64,000 nucleotides of DNA from Clostridiaceae bacterium Marseille-Q4149 (GCA_018228685.1 CP073691.1:2418001-2482000), one strand, 5' to 3'. Positions 30,794 to 40,844 are shown, counted from the stretch's first letter. Program-made: numbers and translations. Notes: generated by a model from the letters alone, not told the origin.

Positions 30794-32224
30794 ATGAAAA
30801 ACACGGAAAAGACCATGGACAAGATCGTGGCCCTGTGCAAAAATCGGGGCTTCATCTTCGCCGGCTCCGAGATCTACGGTGGCCTGGCCAACACCTGGGA
30901 CTACGGTCCTTTGGGCGTGGAGCTGAAAAACAACGTGAAACGGGCCTGGTGGAAGAAGTTCGTCCAGGAGAACCCCTATAACGTGGGCCAGGATGCCGCC
31001 ATCCTCATGAACCCCCAGACCTGGGTGGCCAGCGGCCATCTGTCCGGCTTCTCCGATCCTCTGATGGACTGCCGGGAGTGCAAGGAGCGCTTCCGGGCCG
31101 ACAAGCTCATCGAGGACTGGTGCCAGCAGGAGAGCGTAGAGCTGCCCAAGCCCATCGACGCCTTCACCCAGCAGGAGATGAAGGATTTCATTGAGGAGCA
31201 CAACATCCCCTGCCCCTCCTGCGGCAAGCATAATTTCACCGATATCCGCCAGTTCAACCTGATGTTTAAGACGTTCCAGGGAGTCACCGAGGACGCCAAG
31301 AACACCGTGTATCTCCGTCCCGAGACCGCCCAGGGCATCTTCACCAACTTCGTCAACACCCAGCGCACCACCCGGCGCAAGCTGCCCTTCGGCGTGTGCC
31401 AGATCGGCAAGTCCTTCCGCAACGAGATCACCCCGGGCAACTTCATCTTCCGGGTCCGGGAGTTTGAGCAGATGGAGCTGGAGTTCTTCTGCAAGCCCGG
31501 CACCGACCTGGAGTGGTTCCAGTATTGGCGGACCTTCTGCCACAACTGGCTGCTTTCCATCGGCCTGAAGGACGAGAACCTGCGGCTGCGGGACCACGAC
31601 CCCGAGGAGCTGTGCTTCTATTCCAAGGCCACCACGGACTTTGAGTTCCTGTTCCCCTTCGGCTGGGGCGAGCTGTGGGGCGTGGCGGACCGCACCGACT
31701 ATGACCTGACCCAGCACCAGAACACCTCCGGCAAGGACCTGACCTATTTCGACCCCGAGACCAACCAGCGGTACATCCCCTATGTGGTGGAGCCGTCTTT
31801 GGGCGTGGAGCGCAGCGTCCTGGCGGTGCTGTGCAACGCCTATGACGAGGAAGTGGTGGGCCAGGACAAGAACGGCAAGGACGACGTGCGGGTGGTGCTG
31901 CACCTGCACCCGGCTCTGGCCCCCTATAAGGCGGCCATCCTGCCCCTGAGCAAGAAGCTGTCGGAGCCTGCCATGGAGATCTATAACGACCTGTGCAAGG
32001 ACTTTATGCTGGACTTCGACGAGACCGGCTCCATCGGCAAGCGCTATCGCCGGGAGGACGAGATCGGCACCCCCTTCTGCATCACCGTGGACTTTGACAC
32101 CGTGGGCGACGGCGAGAACCCCGGCGACCGCTGCGTCACCGTCCGGGAGCGGGACACCATGGAGCAGGTGCGGATTCCCATCAGCGAGCTGAAGGCGTAC
32201 CTCACCGAGAAGCTGGCCTATTGA
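30794..32224 (+). CDS. glyS: Glycyl-tRNA synthetase (dimeric type)
   Basis: 476 aa class II synthetase that charges tRNA-Gly. Motifs: [18 protein letters not shown] near the N-terminus, motif 2 in [21 protein letters not shown], and motif 3 in [12 protein letters not shown]. The C-terminal anticodon-binding domain starts near residue 365. Zinc-finger-like [11 protein letters not shown] and CPSCGKHNF are present. This is the homodimeric form of Gram-positives and eukaryotes, not the alpha/beta tetramer. Confidence 0.96.
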   Translation: MKNTEKTMDKIVALCKNRGFIFAGSEIYGGLANTWDYGPLGVELKNNVKRAWWKKFVQENPYNVGQDAAILMNPQTWVASGHLSGFSDPLMDCRECKERFRADKLIEDWCQQESVELPKPIDAFTQQEMKDFIEEHNIPCPSCGKHNFTDIRQFNLMFKTFQGVTEDAKNTVYLRPETAQGIFTNFVNTQRTTRRKLPFGVCQIGKSFRNEITPGNFIFRVREFEQMELEFFCKPGTDLEWFQYWRTFCHNWLLSIGLKDENLRLRDHDPEELCFYSKATTDFEFLFPFGWGELWGVADRTDYDLTQHQNTSGKDLTYFDPETNQRYIPYVVEPSLGVERSVLAVLCNAYDEEVVGQDKNGKDDVRVVLHLHPALAPYKAAILPLSKKLSEPAMEIYNDLCKDFMLDFDETGSIGKRYRREDEIGTPFCITVDFDTVGDGENPGDRCVTVRERDTMEQVRIPISELKAYLTEKLAY

Positions 32225-32231
32225 TCCGGCC

Positions 32232-32354
32232 ATGAACATGAAAAAGCAGCTGGCCCTGGGCGGCGCACTGCTGACGGCGGCCACCGCCGTCTGCCTGAAG
32301 CTGGCCCAGTGGGCGGGAAAGAAGATCGAGTCCCGCCAGAAGAAAAAACAATAA
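32232..32354 (+). CDS. Possible small membrane protein (40 aa)
   Basis: ATG 32232 to TAA: a basic N-terminus, a hydrophobic stretch (LALGGALLTAATAVCLKLAQW) and a Lys-rich tail. It starts 7 bp after glyS, and its stop is followed by the glyS terminator. No good ribosome binding site precedes the ATG, so it would depend on coupling with glyS. Confidence 0.4.
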   Translation: MNMKKQLALGGALLTAATAVCLKLAQWAGKKIESRQKKKQ

Positions 32355-32362
32355 CCCAATAA

Positions 32363-32397
32363 TTAAGAGGGAGAGGCCGGAGCCTCTCCCTCTTATT
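32363..32397. terminator. Terminator between glyS and the ABC operon
   Basis: A perfect 14-bp stem of AAGAGGGAGAGGC type with a short CGGA loop, AT-rich on both sides, placed between convergent genes. Confidence 0.85.
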
Positions 32398-32412
32398 ATC
32401 TGCGTTTCCCCG

Positions 32413-33072
32413 TTACCGGCGCTCCAGCAGGCCGTCGTTGATGCGGTACACCACGTCGGCCCGGTCCATTACGGACAGGTCGTGGGTCACCACGATGACG
32501 CAGCGGTTTTCGTCATGGGCCAGCTTCAGCAGCAGGTCGATGATGTTGTCGCTGTTCTCGCTGTCTAAGTTGCCGGTGGGCTCGTCTGCCAGCAGCAGCC
32601 GCCGGTCCATGGTCAGGCCCCGGGCGATGGCCACACGCTGCTGCTCGCCGCCGCTGATGTGGGTGGGATAGCGGTCCAGCAGCTCCTCCGGCAGGGACAC
32701 CCGCCGGGCCAGCGCCAGCGCCTGCTGCCGGGCCTCCTTGGCGTCCACATGGCACAGCTCCATGGGGTACTCGATGTTCTCCAGGGCTGTCAGCATGGGG
32801 AACAGGGCGAAGTCCTGATAGATCACCGCGGCCTTCCGGCGGCGGTATTCGTCCAGGTCCATGTCCCCGGTGGGGGTGCCCTCAAACAGCACCTGGCCGC
32901 TTTCCGGCAGGTCCAGCCCCGCCATCAGGCTCAGCAGCGTGCTCTTGCCCGCGCCGGACTTGCCCACCAGGGCGTACAGGGTGCCGCACTCGAAGACGCA
33001 GTTCACACCCCGCAGCACCACCTTCTCGGGACTGTAGCTGTAGCGCACGTCTTTCAATTCCAGAATCGGCAT
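32413..33072 (-). CDS. ABC transporter ATP-binding protein (MacB/LolD-like)
   Basis: 219 aa: Walker A GKSGAGKST (about 36-44), Q-loop VIYQDFALFP, signature ISGGEQQR, Walker B LLLADEPTGNLDSE, and the switch His in VVTHD. The LADEPTGNLD form is typical of ATPases working with FtsX-type permeases. I start at ATG 33072 (GGGAGG 9 bases upstream) rather than TTG 33081. The ATG lies 1 bp past the stop of the permease gene, so the two subunits are translated together. Confidence 0.92.
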   Translation of the reverse strand: MPILELKDVRYSYSPEKVVLRGVNCVFECGTLYALVGKSGAGKSTLLSLMAGLDLPESGQVLFEGTPTGDMDLDEYRRRKAAVIYQDFALFPMLTALENIEYPMELCHVDAKEARQQALALARRVSLPEELLDRYPTHISGGEQQRVAIARGLTMDRRLLLADEPTGNLDSENSDNIIDLLLKLAHDENRCVIVVTHDLSVMDRADVVYRINDGLLERR

Positions 33073-33073
33073 A

Positions 33074-36000
33074 TCATTCAACCTCCCTGCGGTTTTTCAG
33101 AATATGGCGGCTGTTGGCCCGGCACAGGGCCACATGGGCCCCCAGCAGCCACAGCACGGCAAAGGCGGCGGTGAGGCCCAGGCCCAGCCTGCTGCCCCAG
33201 CCCAGGACCAGGCACAGGCCCGCTCCCAGGACGGCTCCCAGCGCGGCCAGCATCAGCTGCTCCAAAAACAGGCTCCCATAGGCGGTTTTCCGGTCCGCGC
33301 CCACGCTGCGCATGGTGCGCAGCTCCCGCCGCCGGGACTGCACCTGTAAAAATGCCAGCAGATACGCCAGGCCCAGGGCGATGGCATACACCACCGGGAA
33401 CAGGTGCTGCATATACCACAGGCGCTGGGCGGCGGCCCGCTCCGTGGTCAGGTACGCCGCGTCGTTGATGATGACGAAGTTGCGGATGCTGCTGATCCGC
33501 CCCACCTCCGACAGGCCCATGTCGTGCAGGGCCTGCTTCACGGAGGTCAGGTCCGTGCAGCTGGGGATGGAGAACGTGGCCCCGCTGTACGCCTGCCGCA
33601 TACAAATGCCGCCGCGGGTGAGGATGGTCCCGCCCGGCAGATCCTGGGTGCTCCATTCATAAACGGAGGCCATGGACAGGTCCAGGAAATACTTGGGCAT
33701 ATCCAGGTTCGCATAGATGTTGTTGGCCCGGCCCGTCTGCACAAAGGCTCCCACCACCCGGAAGGCCACCTGGATGATCTGGGTGTCGTTGGAGTTCGTG
33801 TAGGGATAGGTGATGGTCTCCAGCCAGATCCAGTCGCCCAGCCGGATGCCGTACTCGTCCATCATGTCCGTGGGGATCAGGCAGCGGTTCTCCGGCGGCT
33901 TATCCTTCACGATGTGACCGGTGTTGGGGTCGATCTCCAGCGTGGGGTCGGCGGCCAGGAAGCCCTCGTCATAGCCCTCCAGCCACTCCACCTCCACCGA
34001 GGTGCGGGACAGGAACTCCGGCGCGCCTTTCAGGCTGTTGGTAAACACCAGCTTGGGCCCGGACCGCAGCTCGTCCTCATATCGCTCGGCGGCAAAGGAG
34101 CCAATGGGCTGCTCCCGCTGGCCGGGACCTCCGGCGAACTTGCCGTCCCGATAGAAGCCGTTGAAATAGTAGGGCGCGGTGGTCAGATAGGTCACGTCGG
34201 CCACGCCGGGGATTTGGCTGATCCCCTCCACCACGCCGTCGCCCAGGGCCAGCCCGCTGGTGGACTGGCCGCGGATATCCGTCAGGAAGCCCCGGACGGA
34301 GCTGTCCGAGCGCAGCTTCATCAGCTGCTGGTCATAGCGGGTGACGGTGCCCGTCAGCTGGCAGAACAGCACCGCCGCGCATACGCCCGCCAGCACCGGC
34401 ACCAGGGACCGGAAGCCCCCTCGCCGGGCCGAAAGCCGGGCATAGGTCAGCGCGCCGCCCTTCAGGCTCCGGGACCGGGCGCCCTGGGCGGTATGCCGGG
34501 TCCGGCGGCGCTTATGCCGCCGCTCCAGGCTGACCACGCTGAACACCAGGCAGGAGACCAGCGCCAGGATCAGGGTGGCCAGGGCGATCAGGGCCAGGAT
34601 CCCCCAGCCCGGGGCCGCCAGATACTCCGTGGCCGTGCGCTGCATGGCCAGGGCGGTGTTGCTGAAATACAGCTCCGCCGACGCGCCGTTTTCCAGCATC
34701 AGCTCCAGCAGCTTCAGAACGCCCAGACCCACGCACCGGCTGAGGATCCATCCCAGCACCGCCGCAGGCAGGGCCACCGTTCCGGCGCAGAACAGGAAAT
34801 AGGTATGCACGTTCCGCCGGGCAGCGCCCACGCGGATCATGGTGCGGCCCACGCCCCGCTGGCGATACACCAGCAGATAGCCGAACAGCACCAAAAAGCC
34901 CAGACCCACCGCCAGGCACACCCCGGCGATGATCTGCACCATCCGCAGCATATCCTCCAGAGACTGGGACACGGCGGTGTAGCCCTGGTCGTATACGGTG
35001 ATCTGGATGGAGCCGGGCAGCTGCTGCTGCAGCCGCTCCACATACGCCTGGGCCTGGCCGTTCCGAATCTGCAGCTGCCCCAGGGTATAGGAGCAGTGGT
35101 TCACCGTCATGTCCACGTCCTCCCGCACCGGGATATACACCATGGAATCGTATTCCTCGTTGGCGGAGAAAATGCCGCTGACGGTATAGGTGTCCTGGGC
35201 ATCGAAGCCCTGACTGTTCCAATAGCTGTAGGGGACCAGGGTGTCCTCCCGGACGGCCAGGGACAGGGGCAGACTGCCGCCCACGTCCAGCCCCAGGTCA
35301 TCGGCCAGCGTCTGGGAAATCAAGCAGCTCTTGCTGCCGGCGGCGTAGTAGTCCCCCTGGACCAGGGTCAGCTCATCCTGCTGGAAGGGCAGCAGGTCCG
35401 CCGGGCGGTCCGTGGCCTGGGCCGTCAGGCTGTGGCTGGTGACCTGGAAGGTCCGGCCCACGGCCTCGATATCGGTGCTGCCGTCCAGCTGGGCGCAGGT
35501 GCCGTCGGGCCGGGTGATGTCGATGGCGCTGACCTGGCTCAGGGACACGCCGTTGGCCTGGTAAGGCTCGGGGCACAGCTGCTTATAGGACGGGCCCAGC
35601 AGCGTGTTCTCCGTGTAGATCCCCTGGACCAGATAGTAGTGCCCGGCCTTCCAGATGGTGTCCGAGGGCATATGGTAATCCTGGCTCAGGTCGGCGCTGC
35701 TGCCCTCCTGCACGTCCAGCAGCACCGGCTGATTCGCAGTCAGCCGCTCGCCGCTGAACAGGGTCTCGACGACGTTGGCATAGTAATACGGCAGCTTCAC
35801 TTCCCGGTCCGGGGTACCCGTGCCCCACTGCCAGACCAGTTGACCGTCCGGGTCCAGGAGCGGATAGAAATCCGGGTCCTGGCCCTTGATGCGCCGGGTG
35901 GCCTGCTCCGTCAGCCGGATCACCAGCGCAAAGCGGTTTTCCAGCACGGAGTAGTCCGTCAGCGACTCCAGCGCCGGGGTATAGCCCAGGGCCATGCGGG

Positions 36001-36295
36001 TGGGCTCCCAGTCCACCAGGGCCGGGTCCGACCGGTCCAGCCTGCTTTCAAACTTCGCCAGAACCTCTCCGGCGTCCTCCACCACCCGGGCGGTGGAGGG
36101 ATAGCCCGGGCCCAGATACTCCACCAGTCCGATGGTGGAATAATTCTCCCGGCATTGGCGCAGGGTCTCCTGCAGGGCGAAGCTCAGCCCCAGGGATGTG
36201 CCCAGCAGCGTCACCAGCAGGGTCATCAGCAGCAGAAATGCCACCGATCGCCTGCGGGTGCGCAGGGCGTTCTGAATGCCGTGTCTGGCAAACAT
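33074..36295 (-). CDS. FtsX-like ABC permease (1073 aa)
   Basis: A large MacB-type permease. One membrane segment lies near the N-terminus (residues 18-40, LLLMTLLVTLLGTSLGLSF). A long extracytoplasmic region runs to about 445, followed by three helices in the first FtsX block (about 450-600). A fourth helix near 640 precedes a second extracellular region, and three further helices lie at about 960-1060. Such pairs expel peptides or remodel envelope components rather than importing solutes. It lies downstream of BlaI/BlaR1-type regulators, which may induce it on envelope stress. Confidence 0.87.
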   Translation of the reverse strand: MFARHGIQNALRTRRRSVAFLLLMTLLVTLLGTSLGLSFALQETLRQCRENYSTIGLVEYLGPGYPSTARVVEDAGEVLAKFESRLDRSDPALVDWEPTRMALGYTPALESLTDYSVLENRFALVIRLTEQATRRIKGQDPDFYPLLDPDGQLVWQWGTGTPDREVKLPYYYANVVETLFSGERLTANQPVLLDVQEGSSADLSQDYHMPSDTIWKAGHYYLVQGIYTENTLLGPSYKQLCPEPYQANGVSLSQVSAIDITRPDGTCAQLDGSTDIEAVGRTFQVTSHSLTAQATDRPADLLPFQQDELTLVQGDYYAAGSKSCLISQTLADDLGLDVGGSLPLSLAVREDTLVPYSYWNSQGFDAQDTYTVSGIFSANEEYDSMVYIPVREDVDMTVNHCSYTLGQLQIRNGQAQAYVERLQQQLPGSIQITVYDQGYTAVSQSLEDMLRMVQIIAGVCLAVGLGFLVLFGYLLVYRQRGVGRTMIRVGAARRNVHTYFLFCAGTVALPAAVLGWILSRCVGLGVLKLLELMLENGASAELYFSNTALAMQRTATEYLAAPGWGILALIALATLILALVSCLVFSVVSLERRHKRRRTRHTAQGARSRSLKGGALTYARLSARRGGFRSLVPVLAGVCAAVLFCQLTGTVTRYDQQLMKLRSDSSVRGFLTDIRGQSTSGLALGDGVVEGISQIPGVADVTYLTTAPYYFNGFYRDGKFAGGPGQREQPIGSFAAERYEDELRSGPKLVFTNSLKGAPEFLSRTSVEVEWLEGYDEGFLAADPTLEIDPNTGHIVKDKPPENRCLIPTDMMDEYGIRLGDWIWLETITYPYTNSNDTQIIQVAFRVVGAFVQTGRANNIYANLDMPKYFLDLSMASVYEWSTQDLPGGTILTRGGICMRQAYSGATFSIPSCTDLTSVKQALHDMGLSEVGRISSIRNFVIINDAAYLTTERAAAQRLWYMQHLFPVVYAIALGLAYLLAFLQVQSRRRELRTMRSVGADRKTAYGSLFLEQLMLAALGAVLGAGLCLVLGWGSRLGLGLTAAFAVLWLLGAHVALCRANSRHILKNRREVE

Positions 36296-36337
36296 ACGGC
36301 CTTTCCCCCTTCTTTGATTTCCGTTATGTAATGGATG

Positions 36338-37684
36338 TTATTGCAGCCAGGCGTGGAAGGACACGCTGCCGCCGGAATACCGCGGGTCCTCCTCCAGCAG
36401 CAGGGACTGGCCCACCCGGCGGAAGGTCGAGCGCTGCACCCCGTCCACGCTGAGCACCGTTACGGAATCCACGATGTAGTCATTGTATCGGGTGCCCGTG
36501 TCCGGCCGCTGGGATTCCAGGTCCGTGGGCTGGTCGGCAAGGCCCCACTCATAAAACCGCAGATGGGGCACATCCGTCTGCCGATAGTAAGACCCCGCCT
36601 CGGGGTAGAAGATCTCCACGTCGGCGTAGCTGGCCACGCCGTACCACTGCTTCTGGGCGATCCAGTCCTCCGACTCCTCCGTCAGCTGCACCGTGTAGCT
36701 GATCCGCTGGGCGGCGGGGTCCAGGGTGGAGGAGACGATCAGGGCCTTGGAGCTGGTCTCCCGGAGCCGGTCGGGGTCTGTCTGACCGGAAGCGGTCTCC
36801 GGGGATACCCCGGTCCGGGCGGGCTTTGGCTCCGTGAGGAAGGTCATGGCCAGCGCGGCGCACAGCAGCACCGCCGCCGCCGACAGCCACACCCCGGGGC
36901 GGCGATAGTGCAGCACCGACTTCACCCGGTCCCGGACCCCCACCTCGCCGAAGGCCAGGGGACACAGCACCAGCCTGCGCCGCCGGGGCATGGCGCAGTC
37001 CAGCAGGGCCTGGGAATAAGCGGCCCGCTGGGCCCGGTTCATATCCCGCACCACCCGCTCGTCGCAGGCCAGCTCAATGTCCCGGCACAGCAGGACATAC
37101 GCCGCCCAGATCAGGGGGTGGAACCAGTATACCGCCACCAGCAGATGACCCAGCGGCTTCCACCAGTGGTCCCGGCGGCGCAGATGGGCCCCCTCGTGGC
37201 GCAGCACGCTTTGCAGGGTCTCCCCCTCCAGCCCCGAGGGCAGATACACCCGGGGCCGGAAAATGCCCAGAATAAAGGGGGAGGAGATGTCGTCGCAGAG
37301 GTAAACCTGCTTCCCCACCCGGATGGAGGCCGCCACCTGCCGCCGCAGCCGCAGATAGCTCGCCGCCGCCCAGCCCAGCACCGCCGCCATGCCCACCAGC
37401 CATACCCAGGCCAGGTCCGTCAGGGTAATCCCCGCTCCGGGGGAGGCCGTCTCCATGGCCGCGGCGGCGGGAAGCGCCGCCTGCCCCGGCTGGGGCCGGA
37501 CGCTGAGAACGCTTTCCGGCAGCACCGGGCACATCAGGCACACCGCCACCAGCCCCCACAGCAGGCAGTTGCCCCACTTGGGCATCCGCCGCCGGGTCAC
37601 CAGCCGCACCGCCAGGATGGCCAGCACCAGAAGTCCGGCGTTGGCGCTCATACCCGCCACCGCCAGGAAGATCCGGCTCAGCAC
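36338..37684 (-). CDS. BlaR1/MecR1-type M56 sensor metallopeptidase
   Basis: 448 aa. The N-terminal half has four hydrophobic segments with the zinc-protease site H-E-G-A-H (about residue 210) and ELACDE downstream, the M56 signature. One more membrane segment is near 310. The extracellular C-terminal part (about 140 residues) is not the penicillin-binding domain of BlaR1, so the signal is probably not a beta-lactam. On sensing, the protease should trigger cleavage of the partner repressor. I start at GTG 37684 (GGAGG 7 bases upstream), which overlaps the stop region of the blaI-like gene. Confidence 0.83.
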   Translation of the reverse strand: MLSRIFLAVAGMSANAGLLVLAILAVRLVTRRRMPKWGNCLLWGLVAVCLMCPVLPESVLSVRPQPGQAALPAAAAMETASPGAGITLTDLAWVWLVGMAAVLGWAAASYLRLRRQVAASIRVGKQVYLCDDISSPFILGIFRPRVYLPSGLEGETLQSVLRHEGAHLRRRDHWWKPLGHLLVAVYWFHPLIWAAYVLLCRDIELACDERVVRDMNRAQRAAYSQALLDCAMPRRRRLVLCPLAFGEVGVRDRVKSVLHYRRPGVWLSAAAVLLCAALAMTFLTEPKPARTGVSPETASGQTDPDRLRETSSKALIVSSTLDPAAQRISYTVQLTEESEDWIAQKQWYGVASYADVEIFYPEAGSYYRQTDVPHLRFYEWGLADQPTDLESQRPDTGTRYNDYIVDSVTVLSVDGVQRSTFRRVGQSLLLEEDPRYSGGSVSFHAWLQ

Positions 37685-37686
37685 GG

Positions 37687-38058
37687 TCACTCCTCCTTCC
37701 GGAATTTGTCGATCATCTGCTGAATTTCCTCCGCCTCCTGGGCAGACAGGCCCTTCTGGGCGGTAAAGGCCGCCACAAAGGCCGGCAGGGAGCCGTGGAA
37801 GGCGTTGTCCACAAACTGCTCGCTGCGGCGGGAGGCAAACTGCTCCCGGCTCATCACCGAGGACACCACTCCGTTCACATTCTGAAACAGCCCCTTTTCG
37901 CACAGCTTCCGCAGCACCGTATAGGTGGTAGGCTTTTTCCAATTCAGCTCCTGCTCGCACAGCTTCACCAGCTGGCCGGAGGGGATGGGCTCATGGTCCC
38001 ACACCAGGTTGGCAAACCGCTCCTGCACCTCACCGATCTCCATATCACGAACACGCAT
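37687..38058 (-). CDS. BlaI/MecI-family repressor
   Basis: 123 aa. Winged helix at residues 8-75 (VQERFANLVWDHEPIPSGQL, KPTTYTVLRKLCEKGLF) and a C-terminal dimerisation helix (SAQEAEEIQQMIDKFRKE). It is paired with the M56 sensor immediately downstream and is followed by the ABC genes. It should repress its own operon from the dyad at 38081-38097. Confidence 0.9.
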   Translation of the reverse strand: MRVRDMEIGEVQERFANLVWDHEPIPSGQLVKLCEQELNWKKPTTYTVLRKLCEKGLFQNVNGVVSSVMSREQFASRRSEQFVDNAFHGSLPAFVAAFTAQKGLSAQEAEEIQQMIDKFRKEE

Positions 38059-38080
38059 ATCAAATGACCTCCTTTATATA

Positions 38081-38133
38081 GTTGACGTGTTGTAAACTCC
38101 TATCAGCTTATCATACGCCAATCCCTTTGTCAA
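38081..38133 (-). promoter_or_regulatory. Promoter and dyad operator of the BlaI/ABC operon
   Basis: Minus strand: TTGACA (38133-38128), 17-bp spacer, TAAGCT (38110-38105). Just downstream lies an imperfect palindrome, GTTTACA-ACA-CGTCAAC (38097-38081). BlaI family operators contain TACA/TGTA half-sites, so this is the probable repressor site. The remainder of the gap up to 38419 (about 290 bp) shows AT-rich segments but no gene. Confidence 0.6.
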
Positions 38134-38419
38134 GTTAAAGCGTGGAATCGTGTATTCCCCCTCTTTTTGTTTGTCACATACGCACAGGTGTCGCAAGTTT
38201 GTCCTTGAGACGGAAAATTTGTGCAATTTCCCTTGCCGGTTTTGCAGTATGAAACCGGACGCCCGCCCTGAGATTTTGTAAACCGGGCTACAGATTCTAT
38301 TCTGACGAAACATTTTGCAAGTCTGCCCTGCACGGAACGCATTTTTACCAAACCATTCGGTGTTTTCATGTGCTTAATGGAGAAAATGCGCCCCGGGCGG
38401 GATTTTTGCGGAAAACCGA

Positions 38420-38448
38420 TTCACAACCCCGGGCGGGTGTGCTACATT
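38420..38448 (+). promoter_or_regulatory. Promoter of the aconitase gene
   Basis: TTCACA (38420-38425), 17-bp spacer, TACATT (38443-38448). Confidence 0.6.
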
Positions 38449-38516
38449 TAACATGGACCAGAAAAAGAAGGACTCTGCGCCCGCCGCAGAGGAAATGTGT
38501 AGGAGGTATATCCATT

Positions 38517-40754
38517 ATGATCCAGCTCACCGACCACGGCATGTACCTGGTAAACGGCGTTCCCCAGGAAACTGCGGCCACGGCCCAGGAGGAAGCCCGC
38601 CGCCGGACCATGGCCTGGCAGATCCTGCAGGCCCACAACGAGTCCCCGGATCCCATGCAGCTGCGCATCCGGTTTGACGCCATGGTGTCCCACGACATCA
38701 CCTATGTGGGCATCATCCAGCAGGCACGGGCCTCCGGCATGAAGGAATTCCCCATTCCCTATGCCCTGACCAACTGTCACAACAGCCTGTGCGCCGTGGG
38801 CGGCACCATCAACGAGGACGACCATATGTTCGGCCTGTCCGCCGCCAAGAAGTACGGCGGCATCTACGTCCCCGCCAACCAGAGCGTGATCCACTCCTAC
38901 GCCCGGGAGCAGATGGCCAAGTGCGGCTCCATGATCCTGGGCTCCGACTCCCACACCCGCTATGGCGCCCTGGGCACCATGGCCGTGGGCGAGGGCGGCC
39001 CGGAGCTGGCCAAGCAGCTGCTGAAGAACACCTGGGACACCCCCATGCCCAAGGTGGTGCTGGTGTATCTCACCGGCAAGCCCCGGCAGGGCATTGGCCC
39101 CCACGACGTGGCCATCGCCCTGGTGAAGGCCACCTTTGAAAGCGGCTTTGTGAACAACTGCGTTCTGGAGTTTGCAGGCCCCGGCATCAAGAGCCTGCCC
39201 ATCGACTTCCGCAATGGCATCGACGTGATGACCACGGAGACCACGTGTCTGTCCTCCATCTGGGAGACCGACGAGGTCACCCGGGGCTTCTACGAGGCCC
39301 ACAAGCGGCCCGAGGACTACAAGCCCCTGCACCCGGGCCAGGACGCCTATTATGATAAGATGATCACCATCGACCTGAGCAGGATGGAGTCCATGATCGC
39401 CCTGCCCTTCCACCCCTCCAACGCCTGGACCATCCACGAGTTCCTGGAAAATGCCCAGGAGCTGCTGGCCAAGGTGGAGGCCGACGCCAAGCGCCGCTTC
39501 CCCAAGGCCAACCCCCAGCTCACCGGCAAGATCCACGACGGCGCCGTCTGGGCCGACCAGGGCGTCATCGCCGGCTGCTCCGGCGGTCTGTTTGACAACA
39601 TCACCGAGGCGGCGGATATCGTCCGCGGCCACTATACCGGCTCCGGTGCCTTCAGCTTCGACGTGTACCCCACCTCCGTGCCCGTGTCCCTGGAGCTGAT
39701 GAAGGTGGGCTCCACCGCCGACCTGCTGGCCTCCGGCGCCATCATCAAACCCAGCTTCTGCGGTCCCTGCTTCGGCGCAGGGGACGTGCCCGCCAACAAC
39801 GGTCTGTCCCTGCGGCACACCACCCGCAACTTCCCCAACCGCGAGGGCTCCAAGCCAGGCGAGGGACAGTTCGCCGCCGTGTGCCTGATGGACGCCCGCT
39901 CCATCGCCGCCACCGCCGCCAACGGCGGTCGCATCACCGCCGCCACCGATGTGGACTATACCCCCGTTCACCACGAGTATCACTTCGACAAGGAAGTGTA
40001 TGACAACCGCCTGTACTACGGCTTCGGCAAGGCCGATCCCAGCGTGGAGCTGGTGATGGGCCCCAACATCACCGACTGGCCCAAGATGTACAATCTCACC
40101 GAGAACCTGCTGGTGGAGCTGGCCGCCGTGATCCATGATCCCGTTACCACCACCGACGAGCTGATCCCCTCCGGCGAGACCTCCTCCTATCGCTCCAACC
40201 CCCTGCGTCTGGCGGAGTTTACCCTGTCCCGCCGGGTGCCGGAGTATGTCCCCCGGGCCAAGGACGTGGCCACCCGGGAGGCCCAGCGCCGCCAGGGCGA
40301 CGTCCCCGCCGGTCTGCTGGAGGTTCTGGGCCGGGTGGGCGACGCCCAGGCACTGGCCAAGAACACCCAGTTCGGCTCCTGCGTGTTTGCCAACAAGCCC
40401 GGCGACGGCTCCGCCCGGGAGCAGGCCGCCTCCTGCCAGAAGGTCCTGGGCGGCTTCGCCAACATCTGCTATGAATACGCCACCAAGCGCTATCGCAGCA
40501 ACTGCATCAACTGGGGCATCCTGCCCTTCACCATCGACCAGGGCACGCCCTTCGATTATCAGCCCGGCGACTGCGTGTTCGTGCCCGGCATCCGGGCCGC
40601 CATCGAAAACGGCGCAGAGGACATCCCCGCCCAGGTCATCTGCCGCGACGGCAGCACCCATGACCTGCTGCTCCACGTCCGGGGCCTGACCCAGGATGAG
40701 AAGGAGATCATCCTGGACGGCTGCCTGATGAACTACTACGCCGCCAGAATGTAA
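38517..40754 (+). CDS. Aconitase-family hydratase
   Basis: 745 aa, an Fe-S enzyme of the aconitase family, likely converting citrate to isocitrate. Visible: active-site SDSHTRYGALGTMAVGEGG (about residues 140-160), iron-sulfur cysteines around FCGPCFGAGD (about 415) and in CSGG, and the C-terminal swivelling domain with YEYATKRYRSNCINWGILPF. It is shorter than AcnA (about 890 aa) and belongs to a 'hydratase' subgroup, so isopropylmalate- or homoaconitate-like substrates are possible. Its place before icd and the citrate lyase genes favours citrate. AGGAGG precedes ATG 38517. Confidence 0.85.
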   Translation: MIQLTDHGMYLVNGVPQETAATAQEEARRRTMAWQILQAHNESPDPMQLRIRFDAMVSHDITYVGIIQQARASGMKEFPIPYALTNCHNSLCAVGGTINEDDHMFGLSAAKKYGGIYVPANQSVIHSYAREQMAKCGSMILGSDSHTRYGALGTMAVGEGGPELAKQLLKNTWDTPMPKVVLVYLTGKPRQGIGPHDVAIALVKATFESGFVNNCVLEFAGPGIKSLPIDFRNGIDVMTTETTCLSSIWETDEVTRGFYEAHKRPEDYKPLHPGQDAYYDKMITIDLSRMESMIALPFHPSNAWTIHEFLENAQELLAKVEADAKRRFPKANPQLTGKIHDGAVWADQGVIAGCSGGLFDNITEAADIVRGHYTGSGAFSFDVYPTSVPVSLELMKVGSTADLLASGAIIKPSFCGPCFGAGDVPANNGLSLRHTTRNFPNREGSKPGEGQFAAVCLMDARSIAATAANGGRITAATDVDYTPVHHEYHFDKEVYDNRLYYGFGKADPSVELVMGPNITDWPKMYNLTENLLVELAAVIHDPVTTTDELIPSGETSSYRSNPLRLAEFTLSRRVPEYVPRAKDVATREAQRRQGDVPAGLLEVLGRVGDAQALAKNTQFGSCVFANKPGDGSAREQAASCQKVLGGFANICYEYATKRYRSNCINWGILPFTIDQGTPFDYQPGDCVFVPGIRAAIENGAEDIPAQVICRDGSTHDLLLHVRGLTQDEKEIILDGCLMNYYAARM

Positions 40755-40759
40755 TCAGC

Positions 40760-40792
40760 TTGTCAAAAAAGGGCGAAGCCCTTTTTTGACAA
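40760..40792 (+). terminator. Terminator of the aconitase gene
   Basis: 15-bp perfect stem (arms 40760-40774 and 40778-40792), loop GAA, with T6 inside the right arm. A related stem starting AGCTTGTCAAAAA occurs at 52389-52422. Confidence 0.8.
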
Positions 40793-40817
40793 AAGGCTTG
40801 CAGTCTGCCGCGCGCAT

Positions 40818-40844
40818 AATTTGTTCGCTGAAAGCGAACAAATT
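40818..40844. repeat. Perfect 12-bp hairpin
   Basis: Arms 40818-40829 and 40833-40844 around GAA, enclosed by CAGTCTG/CAGACTG. Non-coding gap between aconitase and icd; part of the repeat-rich spacer. Confidence 0.65.

Noticed and set aside
33404..36331. 975-codon plus-strand frame opposite the FtsX permease
   Set aside because: Composition is that of a reversed GC-rich gene; the permease is supported by its operon and membrane segments.
38448..40676. 742-codon minus-strand frame opposite the aconitase gene
   Set aside because: Antisense shadow; the aconitase active-site and Fe-S motifs are on the plus strand.
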